DNA from: Corynebacterium sp. HMSC078H07 | Lineage (GTDB): Bacteria > Actinomycetota > Actinomycetes > Mycobacteriales > Mycobacteriaceae | Direction of reading: 5' to 3' | Assembly (NCBI RefSeq): GCF_001812805.1 | Contig: NZ_KV810511.1 | Location: forward strand, 1-55,392 | DNA: 55,392 nucleotides | In this document: piece after piece, positions 1-8,500 of the stretch | Layout: every line of letters begins with the position of its first letter | How positions within the stretch are numbered: position 1 is the first letter of the stretch | Position numbers and translations under genes: made by a program | Notes under the pieces: model-generated | What the model saw: the letters and a program-made list of their open reading frames with translations, nothing else | The model's database searches: none | What the model was told of the DNA's origin: nothing

Positions 1-183
1 CAGAACACCGGTACCAAAAACTCGCATCTGACAAATGGGCTAGAATGGTTACCAGCCTTCTGGGTATCGCCAGCGAGGTCCCGTCCTCGAAGTAAGCGGA
101 ATAACGATTTAGAACCGGACATGAAGTAGCCCCTAAGCACAACGGTGCCGGCTGGGGTGAATTTTTCATGTCTGGAGTTAATC

Positions 184-417
184 GTGAGTACTCGTGCAGA
201 TATCCCCCGTCTTGCCGTGAAACCTACTGCCGCCGCTGAGATGCTCGGCTTGTCGCGTGGCACCCTGTGTAATTGGCGTGCTGAGGGTCGTGGTCCTCGC
301 TACTTCAAGTCTGGTAAACAGATCCTCTACCGCGTCAGCGACATTGAAGCCTGGCTCGACGCTCAGCCTAGGTTTCCCGATTTCCGACCGCAAACCCAAA
401 AAGTCCGGCACCACTGA
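184..417 (+). CDS. Small excisionase/MerR-like helix-turn-helix protein
   Basis: A 77-residue protein. I chose the GTG at 184 because GGAG lies 6 nt upstream; an ATG at 145 in the same frame has no such site. After about 12 residues the chain reads KPTAAAEMLGLSRGTLCNW, then GRGPRYFK and LYRVSDIEAWL. This is the winged-helix layout of the HTH_17/excisionase (AlpA/Xis-like) family, where the first part is the recognition HTH and the second carries the wing. Such proteins bind DNA in integrative elements or act as small regulators. The gene stands alone, next to tRNA-Glu, and its last codons lie inside a terminator stem. No integrase is visible, so it may be the residue of an integrated element or a free-standing regulator. 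Family call fairly sure, role unknown. Confidence 0.7.
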   Translation: MSTRADIPRLAVKPTAAAEMLGLSRGTLCNWRAEGRGPRYFKSGKQILYRVSDIEAWLDAQPRFPDFRPQTQKVRHH

Positions 418-450
418 GCCGTGAAGACTGCGTGGTGCCGGACTATTTCG
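402..450. terminator. Bidirectional terminator between HTH gene and tRNA-Glu
   Basis: A perfect 13-bp inverted repeat (402-414 with 432-444; arm AGTCCGGCACCAC). On the minus strand the stem is followed directly by TTTTTGGG, a good U-tract for ending the tRNA-Glu transcript. On the plus strand the tract is weaker (ATTTCGG). The left arm contains the last codons of the HTH gene, whose stop is at 415-417. Confidence 0.75.
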
Positions 451-461
451 GTATTTCTTTG

Positions 462-534
462 TACCCCGTACGGGATTTGAACCCGTGTTACCGCCGTGAG
501 AGGGCGACGTCCTACGCCGCTAGACGAACGGGGC
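462..534 (-). tRNA. tRNA-Glu (anticodon CTC)
   Basis: The reverse complement starts GCCCCGTTCGTCTAGC and folds into a standard cloverleaf: acceptor GCCCCGT paired with ACGGGGT (allowing G-U), anticodon loop CCTCTCA with CTC, and T-arm GGGTTCAAATCCC. It is 73 nt without an encoded CCA. It is read leftwards and ends at the hairpin at 402-450. The 75 bases between it and the ABC operon are AT-rich and probably hold its promoter. Confidence 0.95.
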
Positions 535-608
535 GCGTTCGCTGTTGATTGCGACTTGATAAATTTAAAGGACAGTCGGAAAAGAACCAAATCGGCTGGT
601 CAGAACAT

Positions 609-1667
609 CTATTTCGGGTACACCAACGGAGTGGTGATGCGCAGGCCAACGGTATCGCCGACCTCAGGCTTCGGATCAGCCGCCATGCGGGCTCGAAATT
701 CCACGCCACCAGCCTCGAGATTCACCGAATAGCTGCTGACCTCGAACAGCACGGATGTCACGGTCGCCTCCACATCGCCTTCAGCGGAGGACACGACGTT
801 GACTGCATCGGGAAGGACAGCGACGGTGACCGCCGCGCCGTCGTCAAGCATTCCTGCGTCGCTGATGGAGCTCACCTCGCCACGCTTCCACGTCAGAGCC
901 GGCTTATCGACGACCACCTCTCCCCCGCGCACCGTGCCGTCGAGAAGCGTGGCGTCGGAGATGAACGATGCCACCCATGCGCTTGCGGGCTGGGTGACCA
1001 CTGCGTGTCGCGCGTCGAATTGCTCGAGTGTTCCGTCGCGCAGCACAGCGATGCGGTCAGCGATCGCGATGGCTTCTTTCCGGTCGTGCGTGACATGCAC
1101 CGTGGTCAGCTCATTGTTGCGGGTCAGCGAGACGATCTCGCGGCGCAGCGCATCGCGCAAAGGTTCGTCGAGGGCGGACAGTGCTTCGTCGAGAAGCAAA
1201 ACGCGCGGTTCCGCGACAATCGCGCGGGCGAGCGCCACGCGCTGCCGCTGGCCGCCCGACAACGTCGACGGCTTGCGCTTTCCGTACCCCGCGAGGCCGA
1301 CGGTCTCAAGTGTGCGCTCTACGCGGCTGGCGACCTCGCTGCGCTTCACACCCGCGCGGCGCAGCGGGTACGCGACGTTGTCCGCGACGCTCATGTGCGG
1401 CCAGACGGCATGCTGCTGAAAGACCATGCCCATGTGACGCTTCTCCGGCGGTGTTGCCGAGACGTCCTCACCGCCTAACGCGATGGTGCCCTCGGACGGG
1501 TCGATAAATCCCGCGATGGTGCGCAATAGCGTCGTCTTTCCCGAGCCTGACGGTCCGACGAGCGCGACGAATTCGCCGCTGGGAATGTGCAGCGTGATGT
1601 CGTTAAGGCCGCGTGTGCCGTCCGGGAATGTGACGCCGAGGTTGACGATATCGATGTCGCTCATCAT
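609..1667 (-). CDS. ABC transporter ATPase, Fe3+ (FbpC/AfuC) type
   Basis: A 352-residue ATPase that would power the permease encoded just upstream. Visible motifs: Walker A GPSGSGKTT at residues 38-46, signature LSGGQRQRVALARA, Walker B VLLLDEALSALDEP and the H-loop HVTHD. After about residue 240 there is a C-terminal TOBE-like region, as in the CysA/FbpC/PotA group. The start ATGATG at 1667 overlaps the permease stop as ATGA, so the two are probably translationally coupled; the second ATG at 1664 is an equally possible start. It is the last gene of the substrate-binding protein-permease-ATPase operon. Iron is inferred from the FbpABC-like layout and the SBP; another metal complex or a polyamine is possible. 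Confidence 0.88.
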   Translation of the reverse strand: MMSDIDIVNLGVTFPDGTRGLNDITLHIPSGEFVALVGPSGSGKTTLLRTIAGFIDPSEGTIALGGEDVSATPPEKRHMGMVFQQHAVWPHMSVADNVAYPLRRAGVKRSEVASRVERTLETVGLAGYGKRKPSTLSGGQRQRVALARAIVAEPRVLLLDEALSALDEPLRDALRREIVSLTRNNELTTVHVTHDRKEAIAIADRIAVLRDGTLEQFDARHAVVTQPASAWVASFISDATLLDGTVRGGEVVVDKPALTWKRGEVSSISDAGMLDDGAAVTVAVLPDAVNVVSSAEGDVEATVTSVLFEVSSYSVNLEAGGVEFRARMAADPKPEVGDTVGLRITTPLVYPK

Positions 1668-3277
1668 GACTCCTTAGCGGGATTGCGCACGGTCAGCGCG
1701 AGGGCGGCGATGCCGATCGCCACGAACATGAGCGCGAGTGCGGAGGCTTGGTTGTAATTACCGGACTGCTGCAAATTGAACAGCTGCACACCGATCGTGG
1801 TCGTGCCGGGAGCGACGAGCAGGATCGAGATGGTCAGCTCGCGCACGGCTGTCACTGCGACGAGTACAGCGCCCGAGGCGACCGCGGGCAACGCCATCCG
1901 GCCAGAGGTATCCCACATCGCACGGAGCCGACCCGCACCAGAAACCTGCGCGGCCTCCTCCACCGCCGCCGGAACCTTCCGCAACGGCGCGCGCACTGCT
2001 TGGAGCACCATGGACGTGAACGCGCAGACATAGGCGAACAGAATCACCCAGCGGGTGTTGTACATGTCCGTGTAGCGCGACACAATCACCCAGCCGACGC
2101 CGATGATCAATCCGGGCAGCGCCGACGGCAGCAGGGTGACCAAGCTCAGCGCCGTATTCGACCGCGCTTGGGTGCGGGTGACCAACAGCCCGATCGCCCA
2201 GCCGAAGAGCCCGCACAGCAGCGCCGCCCCGGCGGCCAGGGTCACCGAGTTGATGAAGCCTTCCTGCACGCGCGGATTCGCCAGCGTGCGCGAGAAATTG
2301 TCGAGGGAGATCGTCTCCCACGTCAGCGGCACGCCCGGGGCAGGCAGGAACGCGCGACGCGCCAAACCCAGCACGGGCCCCAGGGTGATCGCCAATGCGA
2401 TGATCCACGTCACCACGGTCGCCGGCCACTTCGCGTTGCCGAGCGAGAGCTTCATCGTCCCGCCGCCGCTCACCGTCGACGACGCTCGCCTGGACACCAG
2501 GTAGTCCGCCACGACGGCGCCGATGCCCAACAGCATGAGCACAGCACCCACGGTGGACACCACCTGCAGCGGATTGCTCACCGTGCCGGATTCCATGAAA
2601 CGGTAGACCATCGTGGCCAGCGTCTCGAAGCGCACGGGCGAACCGATAATCGACGGAATGCCGAAATCCGCCAGGTTCGCCACCGCCGTCAGCGTGAAAG
2701 AGTTCAGCAAGGCCGGGCCCAGCAAAGGAATCGTCACCGTGCGCAGCACCGTCCACGTGCCGGCCCCGCCGACGCGTGCGGCGAGCTCCAGGTCGGACGG
2801 AATCGACCGCAGCGCCGCCGCCACAATCACGTACACCAGCGGGTACGAGTGCAGCATCATCAGGAAAATGATGCCGTCGGCGCCGTACATGTCCCACAGC
2901 GGGCGCCCGAACACCGCGTTGAGCCCTTGATTACGCCCGAAGAGCTGCAGCCACGAGATCGCGCCAACGAACGGCGGCACGAGCAGCGGCGAAAGCAGAA
3001 ACAGCCGCAGCGTGCCCGCGCCCGCAATATCGGTTCGTTCCAGCAGGACCGCGACAGCGGTTCCAACGAGCACAGCGCTTATCGACGACGCCAATGTCGT
3101 GTACACCGAATTCCACGTCGCCGTGGCTAGGCCCTGCTCCACCAAGACCGGAAACTGGTTGCCACCGAGCGCGAGTGAGATGACCATTGCCAGCGGCGCG
3201 ATGAAGATCGCTGCCGCCAGCAGCCAGATGCCCAGCCGTGCGAAAGCGACGCCGCCGGAAGAAATACGTGTGCCCAC
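1664..3277 (-). CDS. ABC transporter permease, FbpB-like fused double permease
   Basis: A 537-residue integral membrane protein with many hydrophobic helices. Two BPD_transp_1 permease halves are fused head to tail: an EAA-like loop near ELAARVGGAG in the first half and EEAAQVSGAG in the second. This fused layout is typical of FbpB/AfuB ferric-iron permeases and needs no partner permease. It lies 73 nt downstream of the substrate-binding protein gene and overlaps the ATPase gene by 4 nt. It is expected to form the cytoplasmic-membrane channel of the importer. Confidence 0.88.
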   Translation of the reverse strand: MGTRISSGGVAFARLGIWLLAAAIFIAPLAMVISLALGGNQFPVLVEQGLATATWNSVYTTLASSISAVLVGTAVAVLLERTDIAGAGTLRLFLLSPLLVPPFVGAISWLQLFGRNQGLNAVFGRPLWDMYGADGIIFLMMLHSYPLVYVIVAAALRSIPSDLELAARVGGAGTWTVLRTVTIPLLGPALLNSFTLTAVANLADFGIPSIIGSPVRFETLATMVYRFMESGTVSNPLQVVSTVGAVLMLLGIGAVVADYLVSRRASSTVSGGGTMKLSLGNAKWPATVVTWIIALAITLGPVLGLARRAFLPAPGVPLTWETISLDNFSRTLANPRVQEGFINSVTLAAGAALLCGLFGWAIGLLVTRTQARSNTALSLVTLLPSALPGLIIGVGWVIVSRYTDMYNTRWVILFAYVCAFTSMVLQAVRAPLRKVPAAVEEAAQVSGAGRLRAMWDTSGRMALPAVASGAVLVAVTAVRELTISILLVAPGTTTIGVQLFNLQQSGNYNQASALALMFVAIGIAALALTVRNPAKES

Positions 3278-3321
3278 TATGTTTCGACTCGTCCCGTTTG
3301 AGTGACCGTGACAGATTTAGA

Positions 3322-3343
3322 GGAAGGCTGGGGACAGTCTTCC
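3322..3343 (-). other. Intercistronic hairpin between SBP and permease genes
   Basis: The 22 bases can pair as GGAAG-A-CTG / CAG-C-CTTCC with a 4-nt loop in the leftward transcript. There is no U-tract. A stem here could stabilise the SBP message or trim read-through, which would explain higher SBP than permease output. This is an inference from position only. Confidence 0.35.
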
Positions 3344-3350
3344 CGCTGAT

Positions 3351-4409
3351 TTACTTGACTGCGTTCTGGAAGAACTCGACGGAACGCTCGCGGTCGTTCG
3401 ACAGAGTCTCATCGTCGACAGACATGAGCTCGATCTCCTCGAGCTTCGGTGCGCCGCCCGGGGTGCCCACGGAGTCGATTACCGGCAGGTAGTTCTGCTC
3501 GACAGCGATCTTCTGCGCTTCCTCCGACAGGATGAAGTTGATGTAGCGCTGGGCTGCTTCCTTCTTCTCAGAATCTTTGAACACGGCGATCGGCTCGGTG
3601 ATGTACGGGGAGCCCTCGGTGGCGTAGACCTCCTTGATCGGAGAGCCCTTCGCCGCCAGGTCGCGCACCAGGTAGTCCACGACGACGCCGACCGGGTGGC
3701 CGCCGCCGGCGATCTCCTGCGAGGTCGGGCCGTTGGAGGCCGCGATCATCGGCTTATTCTTGCCCAGGTCTTCCACCCAGGTCTCGCCGAGTTTCTCGTT
3801 GTTCATCCACACCGTCGCGTTGAATGCCGCGGCGCCGGAGACAGCCGGGTCCGGCATGACGATCTTGTCCATGAATTTCTCGTCCGTCAGGTCCGCCCAG
3901 GAGGCCGGAGCATCAGCCTGGTCGACGACATCGGTGTTGTACGCGATGACCGTCGGGATGAGGCGGGTGCCCACATAAAAGCCGTCAGCGTCGACGACCT
4001 CCTCGAGCACGCCGTCCGTCTTCACATCATCGAATTTGGCCAGCAGGTCCTCGGACTTGAAGCCTTCAAAGGTCGGTGCGTCAGCGGCCCAGATGATGTC
4101 GCCCTCGACCTTGCCGGAGGACTTCTCCGCGTCGATACGCGCCTTCAGATCGCCAGTGCCCGCACGGTAGACCTCGACCTCGACATCCGGGTTCGCCTTC
4201 GTGAACGCCTGGTTGATCTCATCGACCTTCTCCTCCGGCTCGGAGGTGTAGACGGTGATGACGGTCTTCTCGCCGGACTTTTCTGCGGTGCTGTCGCCGT
4301 TTCCGCCTGCGGCAGAGTCATCGGTGCTCGGCTCGGAACAGCCTGCCAGAGCGATTGCTGCGGCGCCGCACACGGCGATCAGGGACAAGGGCTTACGGGA
4401 AATGCGCAT
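3351..4409 (-). CDS. ABC transporter substrate-binding lipoprotein, iron type
   Basis: A 352-residue lipoprotein. The signal peptide runs from MRISRKP to the lipobox LAGC, with the lipidated Cys at residue 24, followed by a Ser/Asp/Gly-rich spacer. The mature part begins TVITVYTSEPEEKVDEI, matching the start of family-1 bacterial extracellular binding proteins of the FbpA/AfuA type (class C ferric-binding). It is the first gene of the leftward operon and would capture the ligand outside the membrane for the fused permease and ATPase. Upstream (about 4410-4460) there is a possible extended -10 (TGCTACAGT). I could not see a convincing DtxR box, so iron control is not shown. Substrate assignment is inferred. 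Confidence 0.88.
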   Translation of the reverse strand: MRISRKPLSLIAVCGAAAIALAGCSEPSTDDSAAGGNGDSTAEKSGEKTVITVYTSEPEEKVDEINQAFTKANPDVEVEVYRAGTGDLKARIDAEKSSGKVEGDIIWAADAPTFEGFKSEDLLAKFDDVKTDGVLEEVVDADGFYVGTRLIPTVIAYNTDVVDQADAPASWADLTDEKFMDKIVMPDPAVSGAAAFNATVWMNNEKLGETWVEDLGKNKPMIAASNGPTSQEIAGGGHPVGVVVDYLVRDLAAKGSPIKEVYATEGSPYITEPIAVFKDSEKKEAAQRYINFILSEEAQKIAVEQNYLPVIDSVGTPGGAPKLEEIELMSVDDETLSNDRERSVEFFQNAVK

Positions 4410-4498
4410 GACAGTGCCGTCCTCTCAGATAGTTCTCAGACAGCGCTCACTGTAGCACCAACCGCCCCACCCCGCTCGCCAAGTGACGTATCCCGCAC

Positions 4499-4639
4499 CT
4501 AGCTGTCGCGCATCTTCTCTCTGCGCATATCCAGCGCGATAGCGATGCCGATGACCGCAGCGTGGACATTCTCGTCGAGCCCCGGTTCAAAGGCGACGCG
4601 GTACGTCGTCTTGCCCATCAGCGCCCTGCCGGGCCTGAC
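4499..4639 (-). pseudogene. C-terminal remnant of a leftward gene cut by an IS
   Basis: A leftward frame without its own start encodes about 45 residues (RALMGKTTYRVAFEP, then LDENVHAAVIGIAIALDM, RREKMRDS) and a TAG stop at 4499-4501. It reads smoothly with normal coding character until about 4636, where an IS-type terminus begins. The ending, a beta-rich stretch followed by a hydrophobic helix and basic tail, resembles the C-terminus of scramblase/LURP-one-related proteins. That resemblance is from memory and tentative. The 5' part of the gene is not present in the window, so it was deleted or displaced along with the IS event. Confidence 0.55.
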
Positions 4640-5207
4640 CCCCGGAAAGTAGACACGTCGGGGGTTAGCTATGCTGCTCGGGTCAGTGTAGCTGATTGGA
4701 GTGCTTCGAAGTCACCGGTCGCTGGACTCACACCTGGACTCATGCCAGCGTGCGCAAGGCCTACAACAGTCTCAACCACCTCTGGCGCAGCAACCTGCTG
4801 TTTGTCTATCTCAACCCGCCCGAAGAAGTCATTGATACTAACCGGATCAAAGCCACCACCAACAGCCTTGAAGGCGGAATCAACTCCCAGCTGAAGCTAC
4901 TAGCACGAGCTCATCGCGGACGACGAGGAGAACACCAACGCCGAATGCTGGAGTGGTGGCTCTACCTAAAAACTGAACTGCCCGACGATCCCGTAGAAAT
5001 CGCCAGGCAATCCAACTGGGGACAGGACCAACTCGCCAAAGTACAAACCCTGACCCACAACGAGAACCACGCCGACCACGAAACAGGACGACCAGCCCTC
5101 TACGACAACGCTATCGACACCAACTACACCCATTCAATCGGCATCCAAAAAGGCCAAATCTAGCCCCAGCGACACGCCGAGCCAGACACACTTTTTGACC
5201 CTTAACC
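4634..5207 (+). mobile_element. Composite insertion-sequence scar
   Basis: The left edge (from about 4636, TGACCCCCGGAAAGTAGACA) looks like an IS3-family terminal repeat, but no IS3 transposase follows. About 60 bases later the sequence becomes the 3' part of an IS1249-type transposase gene (4696-5163). The right edge near 5188-5207 (ACACTTTTTGACCCTTAACC) looks like the right terminus of that element. No matching left terminus or intact transposase is present, so nothing here should move by itself. Boundaries are approximate. Confidence 0.6.
4696..5163 (+). pseudogene. IS1249-type transposase, C-terminal fragment
   Basis: About 155 codons are open, preceded by an in-frame stop and with no N-terminal zinc-binding or first catalytic region. 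The sequence contains RIKATTNSLEGGINSQLK and RAHRGRRGEHQRRMLEWWL, which I recognise as the conserved C-terminal catalytic region of the corynebacterial IS1249/IS256-related transposases. The remaining acidic residues (for example E in the NSLEGG stretch) would belong to the DDE site, but the first Asp residues are missing. It is therefore a dead fragment. Any translation from the TTG at 4696 would give a non-functional product. Confidence 0.75.
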
Positions 5208-5250
5208 CCCCTTAACCCCCCGAATCCGGGCTCCTTAAGAGAAATAACTA

Positions 5251-5284
5251 AAGCCCCTACCAGCGTTTCCACTGGTAGGGGCTT
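5251..5284 (-). terminator. Terminator of tRNA-fMet
   Basis: A perfect 13-bp inverted repeat (arm AAGCCCCTACCAG, 8-nt loop) directly downstream of the tRNA on the minus strand, followed there by TTAGTTATTTC. Together with the first T of the stem end this gives a reasonable U-rich tract. Confidence 0.85.
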
Positions 5285-5290
5285 GGAAGC

Positions 5291-5367
5291 TGGTAGCGGG
5301 GGCCGGATTCGAACCGACGACCTCTGGGTTATGAGCCCAGCGAGCTACCGAGCTGCTCCACCCCGCG
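5291..5367 (-). tRNA. Initiator tRNA-fMet (anticodon CAT)
   Basis: A 77-nt cloverleaf with an encoded CCA. Three features mark it as the initiator rather than elongator Met: an unpaired first acceptor position (C1 opposite U72), three consecutive G-C pairs at the anticodon stem (GGG CTCATAA CCC), and the sequence CGCGGGGTGGAGCAGC at the 5' end. It has its own promoter at about 5431-5459 and terminator at 5251-5284. Confidence 0.95.
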
Positions 5368-5430
5368 TCGAGATGTACTTCCAAACATCAAGCGCTCTGC
5401 ACACTATCCCGTGTGCTGGCGACGGATGTA

Positions 5431-5459
5431 ACTATACAGACACCATGGCGCCTACCCAA
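5431..5459 (-). promoter_or_regulatory. Promoter of initiator tRNA
   Basis: On the minus strand TTGGGT and TATAGT are separated by exactly 17 bp, pointing at the tRNA 5' end about 60 nt downstream. A hairpin GCACAC-GTGTGC (5398-5415) lies in the leader. The -35 hexamer sits inside the terminator stem of the UPF0182 gene (5445-5479). Confidence 0.6.
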
Positions 5460-5479
5460 ATCCCCTGGGCAGGCGCCAT
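5445..5479 (-). terminator. Hairpin terminator of the UPF0182 gene
   Basis: A 14-bp stem with one mismatch (ATGGCGCCTaCCCA with TGGGcAGGCGCCAT) 44 nt beyond the UPF0182 stop codon in the leftward direction. There is little U-tract on the minus strand. On the plus strand it is followed by TTTCACAC. Confidence 0.6.
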
Positions 5480-5523
5480 TTCACACTGAGGCGCCAGGCT
5501 TGATTCCCGGCGCTGGTTTCGAC

Positions 5524-8500
5524 TTACTGGGACTGCAGCGAGCGGTAGTCCTCCACTGCCTTGTCCAGCTCGTCTAGGGCCTTGCCGTACTCCTCGAAGG
5601 AGCCGCCCTTGGCCTTGTCCACGCCGTCGAGAGCCTTGTTGATGGCGTCGATGGCTTCGCCTTCGCTGGATGCCTTCGGAGCGGAAGCCGGTCCGGATGC
5701 CTCAGAATCCTTGTCATCCTTGGCGTCCTTCTGGTCGCCGTCAGACTTCTCCTTGTCATCCTTGTCGGTCTTCTCGCCCGTGTCGCCCTCGATCTCCGTG
5801 ATGTCCTGGGCAGCCTTCGGGTCGATGCCGACCTGCTCCAGGGCCTCACCAATTGTCGGGGCATAGCCCACGCGGCCCTTGTAGGATACGAGCACGCGCA
5901 GCAGCTTCGGGAACGCGGATTCCTGGCCCTTGCGCTGCGAGTAAATCGGCTCGAGGTAGAGGATCTCTCCCCCGCCCACCGGCAGCGCCAGCAGGTTACC
6001 GTTCTTCAGGTCATTCGAGCCCTGCCACAATGTTCGGTCACGAGCCACCTGGTCGGAGGACATCATGGCGTCCTGCGCCTGCTTCGGGCCCTGGGTTTGG
6101 GTGTTCGTCGGCAGCACGCGCACGGTGATGTCACCGTAGGTGTCGGGGTCAGAGGACACCGCCATGTGTGCGGAGAGGAACTGACGGTTCAGACCACGGT
6201 AGGAGGTGATGAGCTGGAAGCTCGGCTTGTTGGTCTCCGGATCTGAGGCCAGCACGTAGTACGGCGGCTGGTTCAGGCCCTGGGACTCGCCGGCGGTCGG
6301 GTCCTCCGGTACAGACCAGAAGGCATCGTTGTTGAAGAACACGCCTGGGTCATCCACGTGGTACTTGGCCAGCAGGTTGCGCTGCACCTTGAACATGTCT
6401 TCCGGGTAGCGCAGGTGCTGGCGCAGCTCGTCGGAAATCTCCGACTCTGGCTTGACGACGCCCGGGAAAACACCTTCCCAGGCCTTAAGAACGGGGTCTT
6501 CGGTGTCGAACTCGTAGAGATCGACGGTGCCGTCGTAGGCGTCGACAGTCGCCTTGACCGAGTTACGGATGTAGCCCACCTGGTCATTGACTAGGCGCTG
6601 CGTGGTGCCGTTGGGATTCTGCGTGTCCTGGGTGGTCTCCGTCAGTGAAGTGCGCTGCGAGTATGGGAGGGAATCTAGTGTGGTGTAGCCATCCACGATC
6701 CACTTGATGCGGCCATCGATAACAGCCGGGTAGGTGGAGGAATCCGTAGTGAGCCACGGGGCGACCTTTTCCACGCGCTCACGCGGGTCACGGTCATAGA
6801 GCAACTTGGATTCGGAGCCGACGCGTTCGGACAGCAGGAAGTTCAGCTCCTGGTACTTCAGGGCAAAGGCAGTGCGGTCAACGATATTGCCAATATCCAC
6901 ACCGCCAGTACCTTCGTAGGTGTACGTGGAGGTATCGGTGTCATACTCCACCGGCTGGTCACCGGTCTTGCCCACGATGGCGTAGTCCATGCCATCGCGC
7001 GCACCCGCAATCACTGGACCAAAGTAGATGCGGGGCTCGTCCACCTTGATGCCCAAGGATTCTTCAGCGTTCTGAGTCTCACCCTCGCCCTCAGCGTCTT
7101 TACCGGACTGAGTCTGCAGGTCAGCCACCGTGAAGATGGGGAAACCACCACGAGCAGAACCTGCATCGCGGGCTACCTCATCCACCTTGTTAGCCTGTGC
7201 TGCGATGAAGCCGTTGCCGTGGGTATACACGGTGTGGCGGTTAATCCAGTTCTGCTGGTTTTCCTGCAACTCATTGGGATCCAGCTCGCGGGCAGCCACA
7301 ACGAAGTCACGGATTTCGCCGTCAATCTCGTAGCGGTCCATCGCCAGAGTCTCCGGGAAGCCATAGAAGTTCTTCAGCTGCTGCATCTGAGTAAACGTCG
7401 GCGCCAGAATGTCTGGGTCCAGCAGGCGGAGGTTAGAGATGGTGGAGTCATCAGAAGCCACCTTGTCATCAGAAACGTCTCCTGCTCCCCAGTTCTCCTC
7501 GTAGGTCACCTTGTCTTCAGTAAGCCCATACGCAAAGCGGGTGGACTCGATATTGCGGGAGATAGATTCAGCTTCTTTTGCCTGGCGGTTCGGGTTGACG
7601 GAGAAGCGCTCCATGATAAGCGGCCAGCCCTGACCAATGACCAGCGCGGACAGCACCATGAGCACCACAGCGAGACCCGGGATGCGCAGGTCCTTAATCA
7701 CCACTGCGGAGAAGATCGCCACCGCCACAAAGATGCCGATGATCATGAGAATGATCTTTGCCGGCAGGTAGGCGTTGATATCGGTATAAGAACCACCGGT
7801 GAACAGTGAGTGCTGGTTGTAGAGCAGCTGGTAGCGCTCCAGCCAGTAGCCAGCCACCTGCAGCAGCATCCAGATACCGGCGGTCACTGCCAGTTGGGTA
7901 CGCGCAGGTTTCGACAGCGAACCACGAACACCAGCAGCACGGTTACCAATACGGATTCCGCCTAGGATGTAGTGGCCCACCAGCGCGATGAGGAAGCACA
8001 CCGCAAACAGCATCGAGAATGCATTGACCAGCATGGACCACACCGGCAGACGGAAGGCGTAGAAGCCCAAGTCGTGGTTGAACTGCGGGTCATTGAATCC
8101 GAAGTCATGCGAGTTGAGGAAGAGCATGACCGTGCGCCAGTTGGCCTGGCCCAGCAGACCGGAGACGACACCGATAAGCACCGGGATGGTCTTGAGGAAG
8201 ACCCCCATGGTGCTTTCAATGGACTTGCGGTACTGGTAGACCGGCGAGTTCAAGTCAGCCATGTCTAGCGAACTACCCCGGCCACGCCATACCAATAGCC
8301 CGGCGACGTAGGTGATAGCGGCGGCAACGAGTCCGAAGACTACGAAGAGGATGATCCGGGTAATCAGGGTCTTGGTGAAGACCCCGCGGTAATCAATCGC
8401 GCCGAACCACTTCCAGTCCGTGTAGAAGCCCACGAACATAGGGCCGATGAACAAGAGGACAGCGATGATGGCGACGACCCAGGAGAGCACTCTGGGAGGA

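Noticed and set aside
1..183. Coding or RNA content at the left edge
   Set aside because: Only an upstream ATG (145) in frame with the HTH gene and no clear structure; nothing I can support.
1748..3130. Long plus-strand open frame opposite the permease gene
   Set aside because: The protein is Arg/His/Gln-rich without any domain and mirrors the permease; a shadow frame.
4410..4500. DtxR iron box before the iron-type ABC operon
   Set aside because: I looked for the TTAGGTTAGCCTAACC-like palindrome and saw none; only short direct repeats TCTGAGA occur.
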